Source: CAYPLH01 sp964411505 (GTDB lineage Bacteria; Bacillota; Clostridia; CAYPLH01; DUMO01). Taken from it: a DNA stretch of 64,000 nt. The notes under the pieces are model-generated. The model was given only the letters and a program-made list of their open reading frames with translations. It made no database searches and was not told the DNA's origin. The stretch covers positions 27,570 to 91,569 of the forward strand of contig CAYPLH010000010.1 of the NCBI GenBank assembly GCA_964411505.1. The letters run 5' to 3'. How positions within the stretch are numbered: position 1 is the first letter of the stretch; each line of letters opens with the position of its first letter. Both the position numbers and the translations under genes were made by a program. Below, in pieces: positions 27,165 to 36,180 of this stretch.

Positions 27165-28442
27165 TTAAATTTTTCTGTGAGTAAAGGTTTTTTTCTGTTG
27201 GGCATAGTCAGTCACTACATGACCTTTACCAAAAAGTTTATACTTGTAAATAAGAAGTCCTTCGAGCCCTACAGGTCCCCTTGCATGAATCTTGTTTGTG
27301 CTTATTCCTACTTCAGCACCAAAACCATACCTGAAGCCATCACTAAACCTTGTAGAGCAGTTCCAGAATACATTTCCCGAATCCACCAGGTTCATAAACT
27401 GCTCTGCATTCTTTTTGCTTTCAGTTATTATCGCATCGGTATGACCTGACCCATAAGTATTAACATGATCGATTGCAGCTTGCAGGCTGTCTACCACCTT
27501 TATCGACAGCTTATAATCAAGATATTCCGTCTCCCAGTCATTTTCGTCAGCGGCATCTACATTAATTATCTTTACCACTTCACTACACCCAACAAGCTCA
27601 ACCTTCTTCCTGTCCATCTCCCTTTTTAATAAGGGCAGAAATTCCCCTGCAATTTTTTTGTGTACAAGTAATGTTTCCATTGCATTGCAGACTGCGACAT
27701 ACTGTGTTTTAGCATCTTTAGTAACATCAACAGCCATCTTAATATCTGCCTCATCATCAACATATACATGACAAATTCCATCCGCATGACCAAGCACAGG
27801 AATTCTTGAATTGTCCATTATGTAACGAACAAAATCATTTGAACCTCTTGGAATAACAAGATCAATAAATTCATCCAGTTTAAGCATTTCATTAACATCG
27901 TCCCTGGTTTCCATAAGCTGTATCCAGCCTTTAGGAATTCCCGCACGAGAAGTTGCCTCACTAATAATTTCAGCTAAAACTCTGTTAGTCTCCCTTGCTT
28001 CACTTCCACCTTTTAGAAGTACTGAATTTCCACTTTTTAGGCATAATGTGGATATTTGAACCAATGCATCAGGTCTTGATTCAAATATTACGCCTATTAC
28101 ACCAATAGGACAGCTTACCTTATATAGCTCAAGGCCATTGTCTAGTTCAGTTGCAGCCAGTATCTTTCCAACAGGATCTTCAAGCTTTACAAGGCTATCA
28201 ATCCCTGCTATGGTTTCTAAAATTTTATCATGATCAAACTTTAGTCTTTTAAGTAAAGGTAATGCCAGATTTTCGCTTTCACTACGTTCAAGATCCAATC
28301 TATTGGCTTCAATTATCCTGTTTTTACTCTTCTCAAGCTCTAATGCAATTTCAACAAGTGCTCTGTTTTTAATCTCTGTGCGAAAAGCAGCTAGATTAAT
28401 TGATGCTTCTTTAGCGCTTTGCGCAATGCTTCTTATATCCAT
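27165..28442 (-). CDS. proA: Glutamate-5-semialdehyde dehydrogenase (gamma-glutamyl phosphate reductase)
   Basis: This 425-residue enzyme of proline biosynthesis reduces gamma-glutamyl phosphate to glutamate semialdehyde with NADPH. It shows PIGVIGVIFESRPDAL, LLKGGSEA, the catalytic cysteine in YVAVCNAMETLL and the C-terminal ARGPVGLEGL. The ATG at 28442 has AAAGGTG upstream, and the GTG at 28451 lies within that site. No proB or proC is nearby in this window. Its upstream region contains a family A repeat, shared with the divergent MFS gene. Confidence 0.97.
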   Translation of the reverse strand: MDIRSIAQSAKEASINLAAFRTEIKNRALVEIALELEKSKNRIIEANRLDLERSESENLALPLLKRLKFDHDKILETIAGIDSLVKLEDPVGKILAATELDNGLELYKVSCPIGVIGVIFESRPDALVQISTLCLKSGNSVLLKGGSEARETNRVLAEIISEATSRAGIPKGWIQLMETRDDVNEMLKLDEFIDLVIPRGSNDFVRYIMDNSRIPVLGHADGICHVYVDDEADIKMAVDVTKDAKTQYVAVCNAMETLLVHKKIAGEFLPLLKREMDRKKVELVGCSEVVKIINVDAADENDWETEYLDYKLSIKVVDSLQAAIDHVNTYGSGHTDAIITESKKNAEQFMNLVDSGNVFWNCSTRFSDGFRYGFGAEVGISTNKIHARGPVGLEGLLIYKYKLFGKGHVVTDYAQQKKTFTHRKI

Positions 28443-28462
28443 ATATATCACCTTTTTTTGGT

Positions 28463-28571
28463 TATAATCGTATTAGATTGCACCAGATTGCAACGAAGCT
28501 GCAATTTCCTGCAGGTTAGCCAGCAGGAATAAGTCGCAAAGCGACTTACTGGGGAACAATCATTATATATA
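28463..28571. repeat. Palindromic MITE-like element, family A
   Basis: This element of about 105 bp is closely related, in opposite orientation, to the one at 44271-44370. It includes the perfect hairpin AAGTCGCAAAGCGACTT (28531-28547), ATTGCA/TGCAAT and CCTGC/GCAGG stems, and ends resembling ATAATGATTGTTCCCC. It fills most of the divergent spacer between proA and the MFS gene. Confidence 0.8.
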
Positions 28572-28614
28572 ATACTATATAACCTAAGTGCGAGCAAATG
28601 AATTTTTAAAGGAC

Positions 28615-28642
28615 TTGACTTTTATTTGGTATGATATAAAAT
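28615..28642 (+). promoter_or_regulatory. Predicted sigma-A promoter for MFS gene
   Basis: TTGACT (28615-28620) and TAAAAT (28637-28642) are 16 bp apart, 54 bp before ATG 28697 and just outside the family A repeat. Confidence 0.5.
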
Positions 28643-28696
28643 TATTTTATTACACACTGCGATTAAGCAAAATAAAACATTACACCGGGGTTGAAC

Positions 28697-29953
28697 ATGA
28701 GAAACTGGAAAACAAACCTTTATATCCTTTGGGTAGCACAAGTTGTATCACTTATGGGCTTTGGGCTTGGAATCCCCTTCATTCCTTATTATATACAAGA
28801 GCTTGGAGTAACAGATCCAGATCGCTTGAATGTCATGACAGCCATTTTAAGTGCAGCACCATCTTTAACCATGGGATTAATGGCACCTGTCTGGGGTTAT
28901 TTTGCTGATAAGTGGGGAAAGAAACCCATGCTTTTAAGAGCTATGTTTGGGGGATTTATCATTATAACCTTAATGGGAACGGTTTCTAATGTGAATCAGC
29001 TAATTTTATTGAGAATACTTCAGGGAGTATTTACAGGTACTGTTGCAGCAGCAGCTACTCTTGTAGCATCTACAACGCCCAAACGACATCTTTCTTATGC
29101 GCTGGGTGTAATATCTTCCTCCACCTTCATTGGAAATTCAGCAGGTCCTGCTTTAGGAGGGTTTATAGCCGAAAGTGTAGGATATAGGGTAAGCTTTTAT
29201 ATCGGTGGAGCGCTTCTGCTTCTTGACTTTCTAATGGTAATGGTTTTTGTCAGAGAAGATAAAGATCCATCTATTGATGCAGATATTTCACTGATAGATG
29301 AAAACACGCTTGATGTCGATGATAATAATGGTCGTATAGGTTCAAACTGGCGTGTTATTTTTACTCCTCTAATAATTGTTATGTTTGTAGTTCTTTTTTG
29401 TCTGAGAGTTTCAAGAACTGTCTTTAATCCATATCTACCTCTTTATGTGCAGCAACTAAGGGGACAAATCGAAGGTTCCTCAAAGATCACTGGCTTGATA
29501 AATAGCTTAATTGCTCTAGCGACAGCACTTTCAGGACTTATTTTGAGCCGTCTCGGCGATAGATACAATAAACTAAATATTATTAGAGTTTTGCTATTAT
29601 GTGGAATAGCTTTATCCACACCTTTGTTTTTCACAAATACATTGGTGCAGATGACCACTTTATTAGTAATTATGTTTTTTGCAGTCGGCGGAATTGAACC
29701 GATTGTTATGTCAATCACCAGCGAAAGAACGCCTTCAAATAAAAGAGGTGTTTTGTTTGGTTTTCAGACGTTGGTTGGGAGCATTGGATGGGCAATCGCA
29801 CCAATGCTTGCAAGTTATATATCCATTAATTCTTCCCTAAAATCAACAATGATTCTTATACCAGTATTTCTTGGCATTGGTCTTTTGTCTACATTTATTT
29901 TACTTATACGAAAAAGAAATGATATAGGCACAATCAATGAACTAGACGCTTAA
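28697..29953 (+). CDS. MFS transporter, drug-efflux type
   Basis: This 418-residue major facilitator superfamily protein has twelve predicted helices with a charged central loop around residues 185-215 (EDKDPSIDADISL, rich in acid). The helix 2-3 loop shows the GYFADKWGKKPML signature (motif A), and the matching half-2 loop reads LSRLGDRYNK. It resembles MdtG/multidrug exporters, but the substrate cannot be told. The ATG at 28697 has GGGG 6 nt upstream. It is convergent with the amino acid ABC genes, only 15 bp from the ATPase stop codon. Confidence 0.9.
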   Translation: MRNWKTNLYILWVAQVVSLMGFGLGIPFIPYYIQELGVTDPDRLNVMTAILSAAPSLTMGLMAPVWGYFADKWGKKPMLLRAMFGGFIIITLMGTVSNVNQLILLRILQGVFTGTVAAAATLVASTTPKRHLSYALGVISSSTFIGNSAGPALGGFIAESVGYRVSFYIGGALLLLDFLMVMVFVREDKDPSIDADISLIDENTLDVDDNNGRIGSNWRVIFTPLIIVMFVVLFCLRVSRTVFNPYLPLYVQQLRGQIEGSSKITGLINSLIALATALSGLILSRLGDRYNKLNIIRVLLLCGIALSTPLFFTNTLVQMTTLLVIMFFAVGGIEPIVMSITSERTPSNKRGVLFGFQTLVGSIGWAIAPMLASYISINSSLKSTMILIPVFLGIGLLSTFILLIRKRNDIGTINELDA

Positions 29954-29968
29954 AGATTTTTTGCTTTA

Positions 29969-30691
29969 TTATAGTACCTTGCTTAAAAATGACTTTGTTC
30001 TCTCATTTTGTGGATTCCCAAATATATGTGCAGGTGTACCTTCTTCAGCTATAATTCCTTCATCCATAAACAAAACTCTATCCCCAACTTCTCTGGCAAA
30101 TCCCATTTCGTGGGTTACAACTGCCATCGTCATGCCTTCTTTTGCAAGTCCCTTCATAACATCCAAAACCTCTCCCACCATCTCAGGATCCAATGCTGAG
30201 GTAGGCTCATCAAAGAGCATAACATCAGGGGACATGGCAAGAGCACGGATTATCGCTATTCTTTGTTTCTGTCCTCCAGAAAGCTGTTTTGGGTAGGCTA
30301 AAGCTTTGTCTTCCAAACCAATTCGTTTCAAAAGAGATATCGCTACCTCTTCTGCTTTTTTAACTGACATTTTCTTAACCTTTATCGGAGCGAGAGTAAT
30401 GTTCTTCATAACGGTCATATGTGGAAAAAGATTAAACTGCTGAAACACCATACCCATCTTTTGCCGTTGGTTATTTATATTATTTTTTTTGCTTGTAATA
30501 TTAACTCCCTCAAAAATTATTTCACCTTGGGTAGGAGCTTCGAGCAAATTCAAGCATCTTAAAAAAGTGCTTTTGCCGGAACCACTAGGACCGATTACAA
30601 CTACTACTTCTCCTTTTTTTATATCAGTATCTATACCTCGAAGAACATGGAGGTTCCCAAAATATTTATGCAAGCCTCTGACTTTAAGCAC
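29969..30691 (-). CDS. Polar amino acid ABC transporter ATP-binding protein
   Basis: This 240-residue ATPase powers import of a polar amino acid (GlnQ type). Walker A is GPSGSGKST, the Q-loop lies in VFQQFNLFPH, the signature is LSGGQKQR, Walker B is DVMLFDEPTSALDPE, and the switch His is in VTHEMGFA. I chose the GTG at 30691 because the family starts M-L-K-V at this point. It lies 10 nt from GGAGG, and GTG 30697 is closer (4 nt). It overlaps the upstream permease by 8 nt, so translation is coupled. Confidence 0.94.
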   Translation of the reverse strand: MLKVRGLHKYFGNLHVLRGIDTDIKKGEVVVVIGPSGSGKSTFLRCLNLLEAPTQGEIIFEGVNITSKKNNINNQRQKMGMVFQQFNLFPHMTVMKNITLAPIKVKKMSVKKAEEVAISLLKRIGLEDKALAYPKQLSGGQKQRIAIIRALAMSPDVMLFDEPTSALDPEMVGEVLDVMKGLAKEGMTMAVVTHEMGFAREVGDRVLFMDEGIIAEEGTPAHIFGNPQNERTKSFLSKVL

Positions 30692-31400
30692 CTGCACGCA
30701 TCCTCCTTTCGAAAACACCAAGTATTTTTGATAATGAAAATGTGAGTATAAAATACATGATTGCAGCTACGTATAAAGGTTCCATAGGTATAAAAGTTAT
30801 ACCTCTTACAACCTGTGTACTGTACATAAGATCAGCTATTCCAATAACCGATACTATTGAGGATTCCTTAATTACAACTATAAACTCATTCCCCAAAGCA
30901 GGCAGTATGTTTCTTAACGCTTGTGGTATTACTATATATATCATGCTCATAGCATGTGGCATTCCTAGCGATCTTGCTGCTTCCATCTGACCGCTGTCAA
31001 CCGCTTGAATACCTCCTCTTATTATTTCTGCAACATAAGCACCACTATTTATTGATAATGTTATAACACCTGCCATAAAATCTGCAAAATCTATACCCAG
31101 AAAATTCTTTAATGCTGGCACATTAGGAAACCTTATTCCAATCTTGTCCAAGCCATAATATATTATGAAAATTTGAACCATTACAGGTGTGCCCCGAATA
31201 AACTCTATGTATGAAGAAGAAATAGCTCTAAATATTTTAAATTTTGAAAGTTTCATCAATGCAAAGAACAATCCAATAAAAACTCCAAAAAGCACCGCAA
31301 AAAACGCAAGCAGTACTGTGTTCTTCACACCGTTTAAGAAAAACGGGTAATATGTTTTTATAAAATTAAAATCTGCTCCAAACAAGGTTAAATCCACCAA
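30684..31400 (-). CDS. Polar amino acid ABC transporter permease
   Basis: This 238-residue inner-membrane permease of the HisMQ/GlnP type has about five helices. The ATPase-coupling EAA loop reads QMEAARSLGMPHAMSMIYIVIPQA, and FIRGTPVMVQIF is the usual conserved stretch. The start is TTG at 31400, close to GGGGGA, or GTG one codon later. It overlaps its ATPase partner. Its binding protein is not adjacent: the nearest upstream candidate (33446-34321) is separated by motB and the motA remnant. Confidence 0.94.
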   Translation of the reverse strand: MVDLTLFGADFNFIKTYYPFFLNGVKNTVLLAFFAVLFGVFIGLFFALMKLSKFKIFRAISSSYIEFIRGTPVMVQIFIIYYGLDKIGIRFPNVPALKNFLGIDFADFMAGVITLSINSGAYVAEIIRGGIQAVDSGQMEAARSLGMPHAMSMIYIVIPQALRNILPALGNEFIVVIKESSIVSVIGIADLMYSTQVVRGITFIPMEPLYVAAIMYFILTFSLSKILGVFERRMRAGA

Positions 31401-31634
31401 TAATTCCCCCTAATTTCATCCACAAAAGAATAAAGTGAAACAATACCTATTTATTATACAGTTCAAAGTATAAATATGCAATATTTCAGCTTCAAAACTA
31501 CTGCTGATATGATCCACTTATAATAATGTCTCATTGCATCGCATGTGAGATTGTCGGCGATGGCTCCCATATGTTTGATGGATGCCTATTGGATGTGAAA
31601 CCAAATGCTGTTTGGGGAACATAGGTAAAAAATC

Positions 31635-32360
31635 CTATTCCATTGACTCAATATAAAAGTCTACACGCCTGTTTTTTGTTCTGCCTTCATCGGTAACATT
31701 ATCAGCAATTGGATAGTACTCACTATAGCCAACGGCAGAAAACTTCTTTGGTTCAAGCTGAGATATCTCCACAATACGCCTCAAAACATTAACTGCACGG
31801 CTTGCAGATAACTCCCAGTTGCTGTCAAATCGCGAGTTTTTAATTGGAACATTATCGGTATGCCCTTCTATTCTTACCATTCTAATAGAGCTTTCATACT
31901 GTACAAAAAGTTCTGAAATCTTTTCAAGAAGCGGTTTAGCACTGGCATTGAGGTCGGCTTTGCCAGTATCGAAAAAAATCGAATCTTCGGCACGTAACAG
32001 AATTTGACTATCTCCAAGCTTGGTTACGCTTAATGTTGTAGAAAGCTCTTCTTCCTCAATGTATTCCCTTATTAATTCGTATAGTTCATTAAAATTGCGC
32101 CCCTCAGGTTGTATGCCATCATTGGCAGGCAATATATTCACCTGCTCTTGATATGCTGAATTGGCCTTAAGATTAATTAAGCTTTCTTTATATGCGGACT
32201 CAGCTCTAGCATTTACAATGGCCTGGCTCATCATCGCAAACGAAAATAGAATTACAAATATTGCGAGCAAATCTGTCATCAAATCACTATAGCTATCTTG
32301 CCAATTAGCTTCACTGGCATCATCATCATCAAAGTCATCTTCTCTAAATTTGTTGTTCAT
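31635..32360 (-). CDS. motB: Flagellar stator protein MotB
   Basis: This 241-residue protein is the peptidoglycan-binding stator subunit of the flagellar motor. The single N-terminal helix contains the proton-path region SYSDLMTDLLAIFVILFSFA, with D26 aligned to the essential Asp of MotB. The OmpA-like peptidoglycan-binding domain is at about 115-240, with the IEGHTDNVPI and NWELSASRA motifs. An acidic N-terminus (DDFDDDDASE) is present. It starts 3 nt after the motA remnant stop codon, the normal motAB arrangement. The partner gene is broken, so whether this MotB works with another MotA is unknown. Confidence 0.92.
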   Translation of the reverse strand: MNNKFREDDFDDDDASEANWQDSYSDLMTDLLAIFVILFSFAMMSQAIVNARAESAYKESLINLKANSAYQEQVNILPANDGIQPEGRNFNELYELIREYIEEEELSTTLSVTKLGDSQILLRAEDSIFFDTGKADLNASAKPLLEKISELFVQYESSIRMVRIEGHTDNVPIKNSRFDSNWELSASRAVNVLRRIVEISQLEPKKFSAVGYSEYYPIADNVTDEGRTKNRRVDFYIESME

Positions 32361-32363
32361 GAT

Positions 32364-32827
32364 TTAGCCAGCCACCTCGCTATGTATCATTGCTACTTTT
32401 TCTTCTTTTTCTTCTTCTTCTTCAAAAACAACGTTTGCAAACGCACAAAGCTCTTCTTTTAATAGTTTTGGATTTTTACCTTGTTGAATGGCAGCAATTC
32501 CTTCGATTACCACATCTCTCATTAAGACCTCTTCCTTACTCATAGATTTTAATCTCCTTGCAAGTGGTGCAAATTTACTAAAGTCAGAATTTCTCCCTTT
32601 ATATCGTATATGTCCTTTCTAAAAGCTTTTTTCACAACTGCACCAAATGTTTTTAACTGGCTAGGTGGAAATGCAATTACAAAAGAGCCAACCGTACCTC
32701 CAACAATAATAAAGAATGAGGGCAAATTCCAAAACAAGTTCGCTTGCCCTGTCGCAACAACTCCACCTACTACAAATGATAAACCTATTATTAGTCCAAC
32801 AAATGTTGATTTCCCCAAATTCAACAA
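32364..32827 (-). pseudogene. motA: motA, internally deleted and frameshifted
   Basis: Two parts of a MotA stator protein remain. The first reads from the TTG at 32827 as GLIIGLSFVVGGVV through a second helix to GEILTLVN, and stops at 32549. The second lies in another frame (about 32588-32364) and reads KFAPLARRLKS through VIEGIAAIQQGKNPK, the usual MotA C-terminus, ending in a run of Glu. Intact MotA is about 265 residues, and only about 158 remain, so roughly 105-110 codons holding helices 3 and 4 are missing at about 32573-32590. A sequencing or assembly error could explain the frame change but not easily the deletion. Confidence 0.8.
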
Positions 32828-33183
32828 TCCAAAGCCCCCCTAGCTTTTGCTGCTTTTTTTACATATAATATTTCTATTAATAGTCCCAATACTTGTCATA
32901 CAGTCGCTTTTTAAAAAACCATTTCTTAGTGATATTTAAGAACAATATGTTTAATATCAATTAACCATACCAATTTTTTGTAGGGAAATATTCAATATAA
33001 TAACACAACCCCCTCAAAACACTTTAAATACACATAGTATTATTCTCCACAATAATGTAATATCCTTTTTTATTTGCAGAAAATAGTTTCGAATGCTTTC
33101 TCGGGTCTATTTCTATTTTGCAGTATTATTAAGAATAAGAATGTTGGTGTTAAACTGGCTGTTTTACAAGGTTCTGCTATAAT

Positions 33184-33252
33184 TAGCTGTATTAGAGATG
33201 AGTTTTTTATTTGTTCAGCTTCGAGATGGCTATGAATAATAACTCTCTGTTA
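33184..33252. repeat. Family C repeat copy
   Basis: AGCTGTATTAGAGATGAG (from 33184) with a later AATAATAACTC resembles the segments at 39941-40005 and 62616-62681. It lies in a 618-bp spacer between the motA remnant and the binding-protein gene. Confidence 0.5.
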
Positions 33253-33268
33253 AAATTATTTTAAAGGC

Positions 33269-33385
33269 TTACTACAGCGTCAATTTTCGAATTATGTATA
33301 CTTAAAATAACTCATTTGAACGTTTGAGGTTATTTTAAGTATGATGCAAAAATGTGTTAAATATACGAAATTAACACTGTAGTAA
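33269..33385. repeat. Palindromic MITE-like element (family D)
   Basis: A 117-bp element begins TTACTACAG and ends CTGTAGTAA. The terminal match continues inward as GYGTYAATTTYCG with only transitions and one gap. An inner 14-bp perfect inverted repeat ATACTTAAAATAAC/GTTATTTTAAGTAT (33298-33342) forms the core hairpin. It has no coding content. Together with a family C copy it makes up the 618-bp spacer 32828-33445, where no gene is seen. Confidence 0.75.
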
Positions 33386-33410
33386 TAGATACGTTTTTTG
33401 AAAGAAAAAA

Positions 33411-33428
33411 GAGCCGGTTTCCCGACTC
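33411..33428 (-). terminator. Intrinsic terminator of amino acid binding-protein gene
   Basis: On the minus strand, GAGTCGG and CCGGCTC pair (one G-U) around a 4-nt loop, followed by TTTTTTC. It lies 18 bp after the stop codon of the binding-protein gene and separates that gene from motA and the permease. Confidence 0.8.
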
Positions 33429-33445
33429 ATTTCTATTTCGATATT

Positions 33446-34321
33446 TTAATTCTCTACCTGAATGATTGCTTCTGCTACAAAATCATCTATTTTACCCGAA
33501 TTCATAAGATCATCCAGTATTGAATCAAGCTTTTCAACAAACTCTGCATTCCCTTTGGCAACAGCTATGGCTGATCCTCCAGTATCATCTACTACTTCGA
33601 TATCTGAAAGTGCAAGGTCACTGTTGGCTTTAATATAAGCATTAGCGACAGGAAGCTCCATAACAAGGGCATCTACTTTTTTATTTTTCAATTCCAATAC
33701 AAGATCAGAAACTTTTCCTAAAGCTTTAACTTCAGAACCTTCAATCTGCTCTTTTGCTATGTCTTCTTGAATAGCTCCCAACTGTGCTCCTACTTTACGG
33801 CCCTTTAGATCCGCAGCGGTCTTATATTTGTCTTTATCCTCAGCTCTTACCATAACTCCTTGAGCAGCTATATAATAAATTTTTGTAAAATCAGCTTGCT
33901 CTAATCTTTCAGGCTTTGGAGTCATTCCTGCAATTACAAGGTCAACCTTACCTTCATCAAGCGCTATTAATAAGCCACCGAAATCCATATCACGTATTTC
34001 AAGAGTAACACCAAGTTCATCAGCAATTGCCTGTGCCAAATCAATATCAAATCCTATAATCTTATCCTTTCCATCAATCAACTTATGGAATTCGTATGGT
34101 GGGTAATCTGCACTCGTACCTAAAACAAGTTTTCCCGAATCTTTAACTTTAGTCATAGTATCAATAATCTGTTCCCCATTATTGCCGTTTTGACTTGTTG
34201 AGTTTGGCTGTTCACTACCATTTGTACCAGTTTTATCACAGCCTGTAAATAAAAAAGCTGTAAATATCATTAGTATGCAAATCAGTAATGAAGTCATGCT
34301 AAGTAATTTTTTTCTTTGCAT
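33446..34321 (-). CDS. Amino acid ABC transporter substrate-binding lipoprotein
   Basis: This 291-residue extracellular solute-binding protein of family 3 (PF00497) has a lipoprotein signal ending AFLFTGC (Cys about 28). A low-complexity Asn/Ser/Gln linker follows, and then the two-lobe domain with KLVLGTSADYPPYEFH, IGFDIDLAQAIADEL and GRKVGAQLGA. It delivers a polar amino acid to a permease. Its gene ends in its own terminator, and the nearest downstream permease and ATPase (31400-29969) lie beyond motA and motB. It also sits 213 bp downstream of the complete second system. Confidence 0.93.
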   Translation of the reverse strand: MQRKKLLSMTSLLICILMIFTAFLFTGCDKTGTNGSEQPNSTSQNGNNGEQIIDTMTKVKDSGKLVLGTSADYPPYEFHKLIDGKDKIIGFDIDLAQAIADELGVTLEIRDMDFGGLLIALDEGKVDLVIAGMTPKPERLEQADFTKIYYIAAQGVMVRAEDKDKYKTAADLKGRKVGAQLGAIQEDIAKEQIEGSEVKALGKVSDLVLELKNKKVDALVMELPVANAYIKANSDLALSDIEVVDDTGGSAIAVAKGNAEFVEKLDSILDDLMNSGKIDDFVAEAIIQVEN

Positions 34322-34534
34322 TTCTTTTTCCTCCCGTTAATGTATATTTATTATTTGTTATACATGCACTAAAGACCTTAACCATATCCAATGTCAGTCC
34401 AACTTATGTATCCCAACAATATGGTAAATCGGCATCTTGCATTATATTATCAATAACATATTATAAATCATTTACACAATATAAACAACAGATTTGCCTG
34501 AAATAATCATAAAATCTTTTTTATATGTGTATTA

Positions 34535-35296
34535 TTATACATAAAATCCTTTTATAAAAGATTGCGTTCTTTCATTCTCAGAACTCACAAAGATATCATC
34601 CGGGCTTCCTTCCTCTACAATTTTCCCTTTATCCATAAATATTACTCTATCGGCTACTTCACGGGCAAAACCCATTTCATGCGTAACAACTACCATAGTC
34701 ATATTTTCGGCAGCAAGATTTTTCATTACCTTCAATACTTCTCCGGTCAACTCAGGATCAAGAGCTGATGTAGGTTCATCAAAAAACAATATGTCAGGTT
34801 TCATGGCAAGAGCTCTGGCTATTGCTACCCTTTGGCTCTCTCCACCTGAAAGCTGCCATGGGTATGACTTTACCTTTTCAGAAAGACCTATTTTGTCCAA
34901 AAGCTCTATCGCTATCTTTCTTGCTTCAATTTGAGAAATACCCAACACATGAACAGGTGCTTCAGTGATATTTCTAAGAACTGAAAAGTGCGGAAATAGG
35001 TTAAAATTTTGAAACACCATTCCCATTTGTAGTTTGATCTTTTTTAGTTCTTTTTCAGATGCATATTGAGCCTTACCATCTGCACCTGTCTCTACCATTA
35101 CCCTTCCGCCAACTGTAACATTACCGGTATCTATTTTTTCCAGAAGGCTTAAACAGCGGAGCATAGTACTCTTTCCCGAACCAGATGGTCCGATTATTGC
35201 TATAACTTCACCCTTATTTACTTCAAAGGAAAAGTTGGATAAAACAGTATTTTCACCATAATTTTTACTTAATCCTTCAACTCTAATTATCTGCAA
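34535..35296 (-). CDS. Polar amino acid ABC transporter ATP-binding protein
   Basis: This 253-residue GlnQ-type ATPase has Walker A GPSGSGKST, Q-loop VFQNFNLFPH, signature LSGGESQR, Walker B DILFFDEPTSALDPE and switch VTHEMGFA. An insertion of about 10 residues (METGADGKAQY region, about 68-80) distinguishes it from the paralogue at 29969. It is 67 bp after its permease gene and is the last gene of the binding-protein/permease/ATPase series 36987-34535. Confidence 0.95.
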   Translation of the reverse strand: MQIIRVEGLSKNYGENTVLSNFSFEVNKGEVIAIIGPSGSGKSTMLRCLSLLEKIDTGNVTVGGRVMVETGADGKAQYASEKELKKIKLQMGMVFQNFNLFPHFSVLRNITEAPVHVLGISQIEARKIAIELLDKIGLSEKVKSYPWQLSGGESQRVAIARALAMKPDILFFDEPTSALDPELTGEVLKVMKNLAAENMTMVVVTHEMGFAREVADRVIFMDKGKIVEEGSPDDIFVSSENERTQSFIKGFYV

Positions 35297-35363
35297 TGTA
35301 AGCCTCCTTCATCTATCCTACAGTGGTGCAAATGGCAAAGTTTGCACAGGTTTCTCAAATGGT

Positions 35364-36056
35364 TTACCTATAGTAGTCTAATTTTTCTTCTAAACTATTC
35401 ATTACTTTTGTAACTATCCAATTCAAAGTTAGATAGATAATACCAGCATAGAAAAATGCTGTTACTTTTGCTGTTCTGTTGGTTTCATTTTTTGTAACTC
35501 TAAATAGTTCAGAAACACCAATAATATTAGCGAGAGCAGTATCTTTAACAAGCGTTATTACTTCATTTCCTACCGATGGGAGTATCCTTTTAATAACCTG
35601 TGGAAGAATAATTTTAATAAGTGTCTGAACCTTTGAAAAGCCAAGCACTGATGCTGCCTCATACTGTCCTTGCTGTATAGATTCTATCCCACCTCTGTAA
35701 ATTTCGGCAAAGTATGCTGCATAGTTTATTGTGAATGCTACAATAACCGCAGTAAAACGGTCATATAAGCTTAAATCAAATAAATAATAAGGTGCAAAAT
35801 AAACAAACATTATCTGAAGAATTAAAGGCGTGCCTCGCATTATAAGTATATAGAATTTTAATAACTCACTGAGCCATTTCTTTTTGGACATTCTGCCTAG
35901 CGCTACTAATAATCCTAGTGGTAGAGAAAAAAGCAGTGTAAGTGCAAAAATCTGAATTGAAGTAAAAGCCCCTCGCAAAAGGAGTCCCCATTGAGTAATA
36001 AAAGCATTTATCTCTGCACTTCCCAAAAAAGCAACTAAATATTTTGTAAAAAGCAT
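35364..36056 (-). CDS. Polar amino acid ABC transporter permease
   Basis: This 230-residue permease of the HisMQ type has about five helices. The coupling loop is GQYEAASVLGFSKVQTLIKI followed by ILPQVIKR, and LIMRGTPLILQI is conserved. It is placed between its binding protein (124 bp upstream, with a stem-loop in the gap) and its ATPase (67 bp downstream), so this system is complete and in standard order. The start ATG 36056 is preceded by a weak AGGAG-like sequence. Confidence 0.94.
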   Translation of the reverse strand: MLFTKYLVAFLGSAEINAFITQWGLLLRGAFTSIQIFALTLLFSLPLGLLVALGRMSKKKWLSELLKFYILIMRGTPLILQIMFVYFAPYYLFDLSLYDRFTAVIVAFTINYAAYFAEIYRGGIESIQQGQYEAASVLGFSKVQTLIKIILPQVIKRILPSVGNEVITLVKDTALANIIGVSELFRVTKNETNRTAKVTAFFYAGIIYLTLNWIVTKVMNSLEEKLDYYR

Positions 36057-36120
36057 CCTGTTTTGACTCCTTTAAAAACACACATAATACGATATTATAT
36101 AAAGTGAACTAACATAATTC

Positions 36121-36147
36121 AGGGCTAGTGAATAAAACACCAGCCCT
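36121..36147. other. Intercistronic stem-loop
   Basis: AGGGCTAGTG (36121-36130) and CACCAGCCCT (36138-36147) form a 10-bp stem with one mismatch. It lies between the binding-protein gene and the permease gene. Such loops commonly stabilise or partly terminate binding-protein transcripts so the soluble component is made in excess. Confidence 0.65.
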
Positions 36148-36180
36148 TTGTTCAAGGTTCCATATATTTACACACTATAA

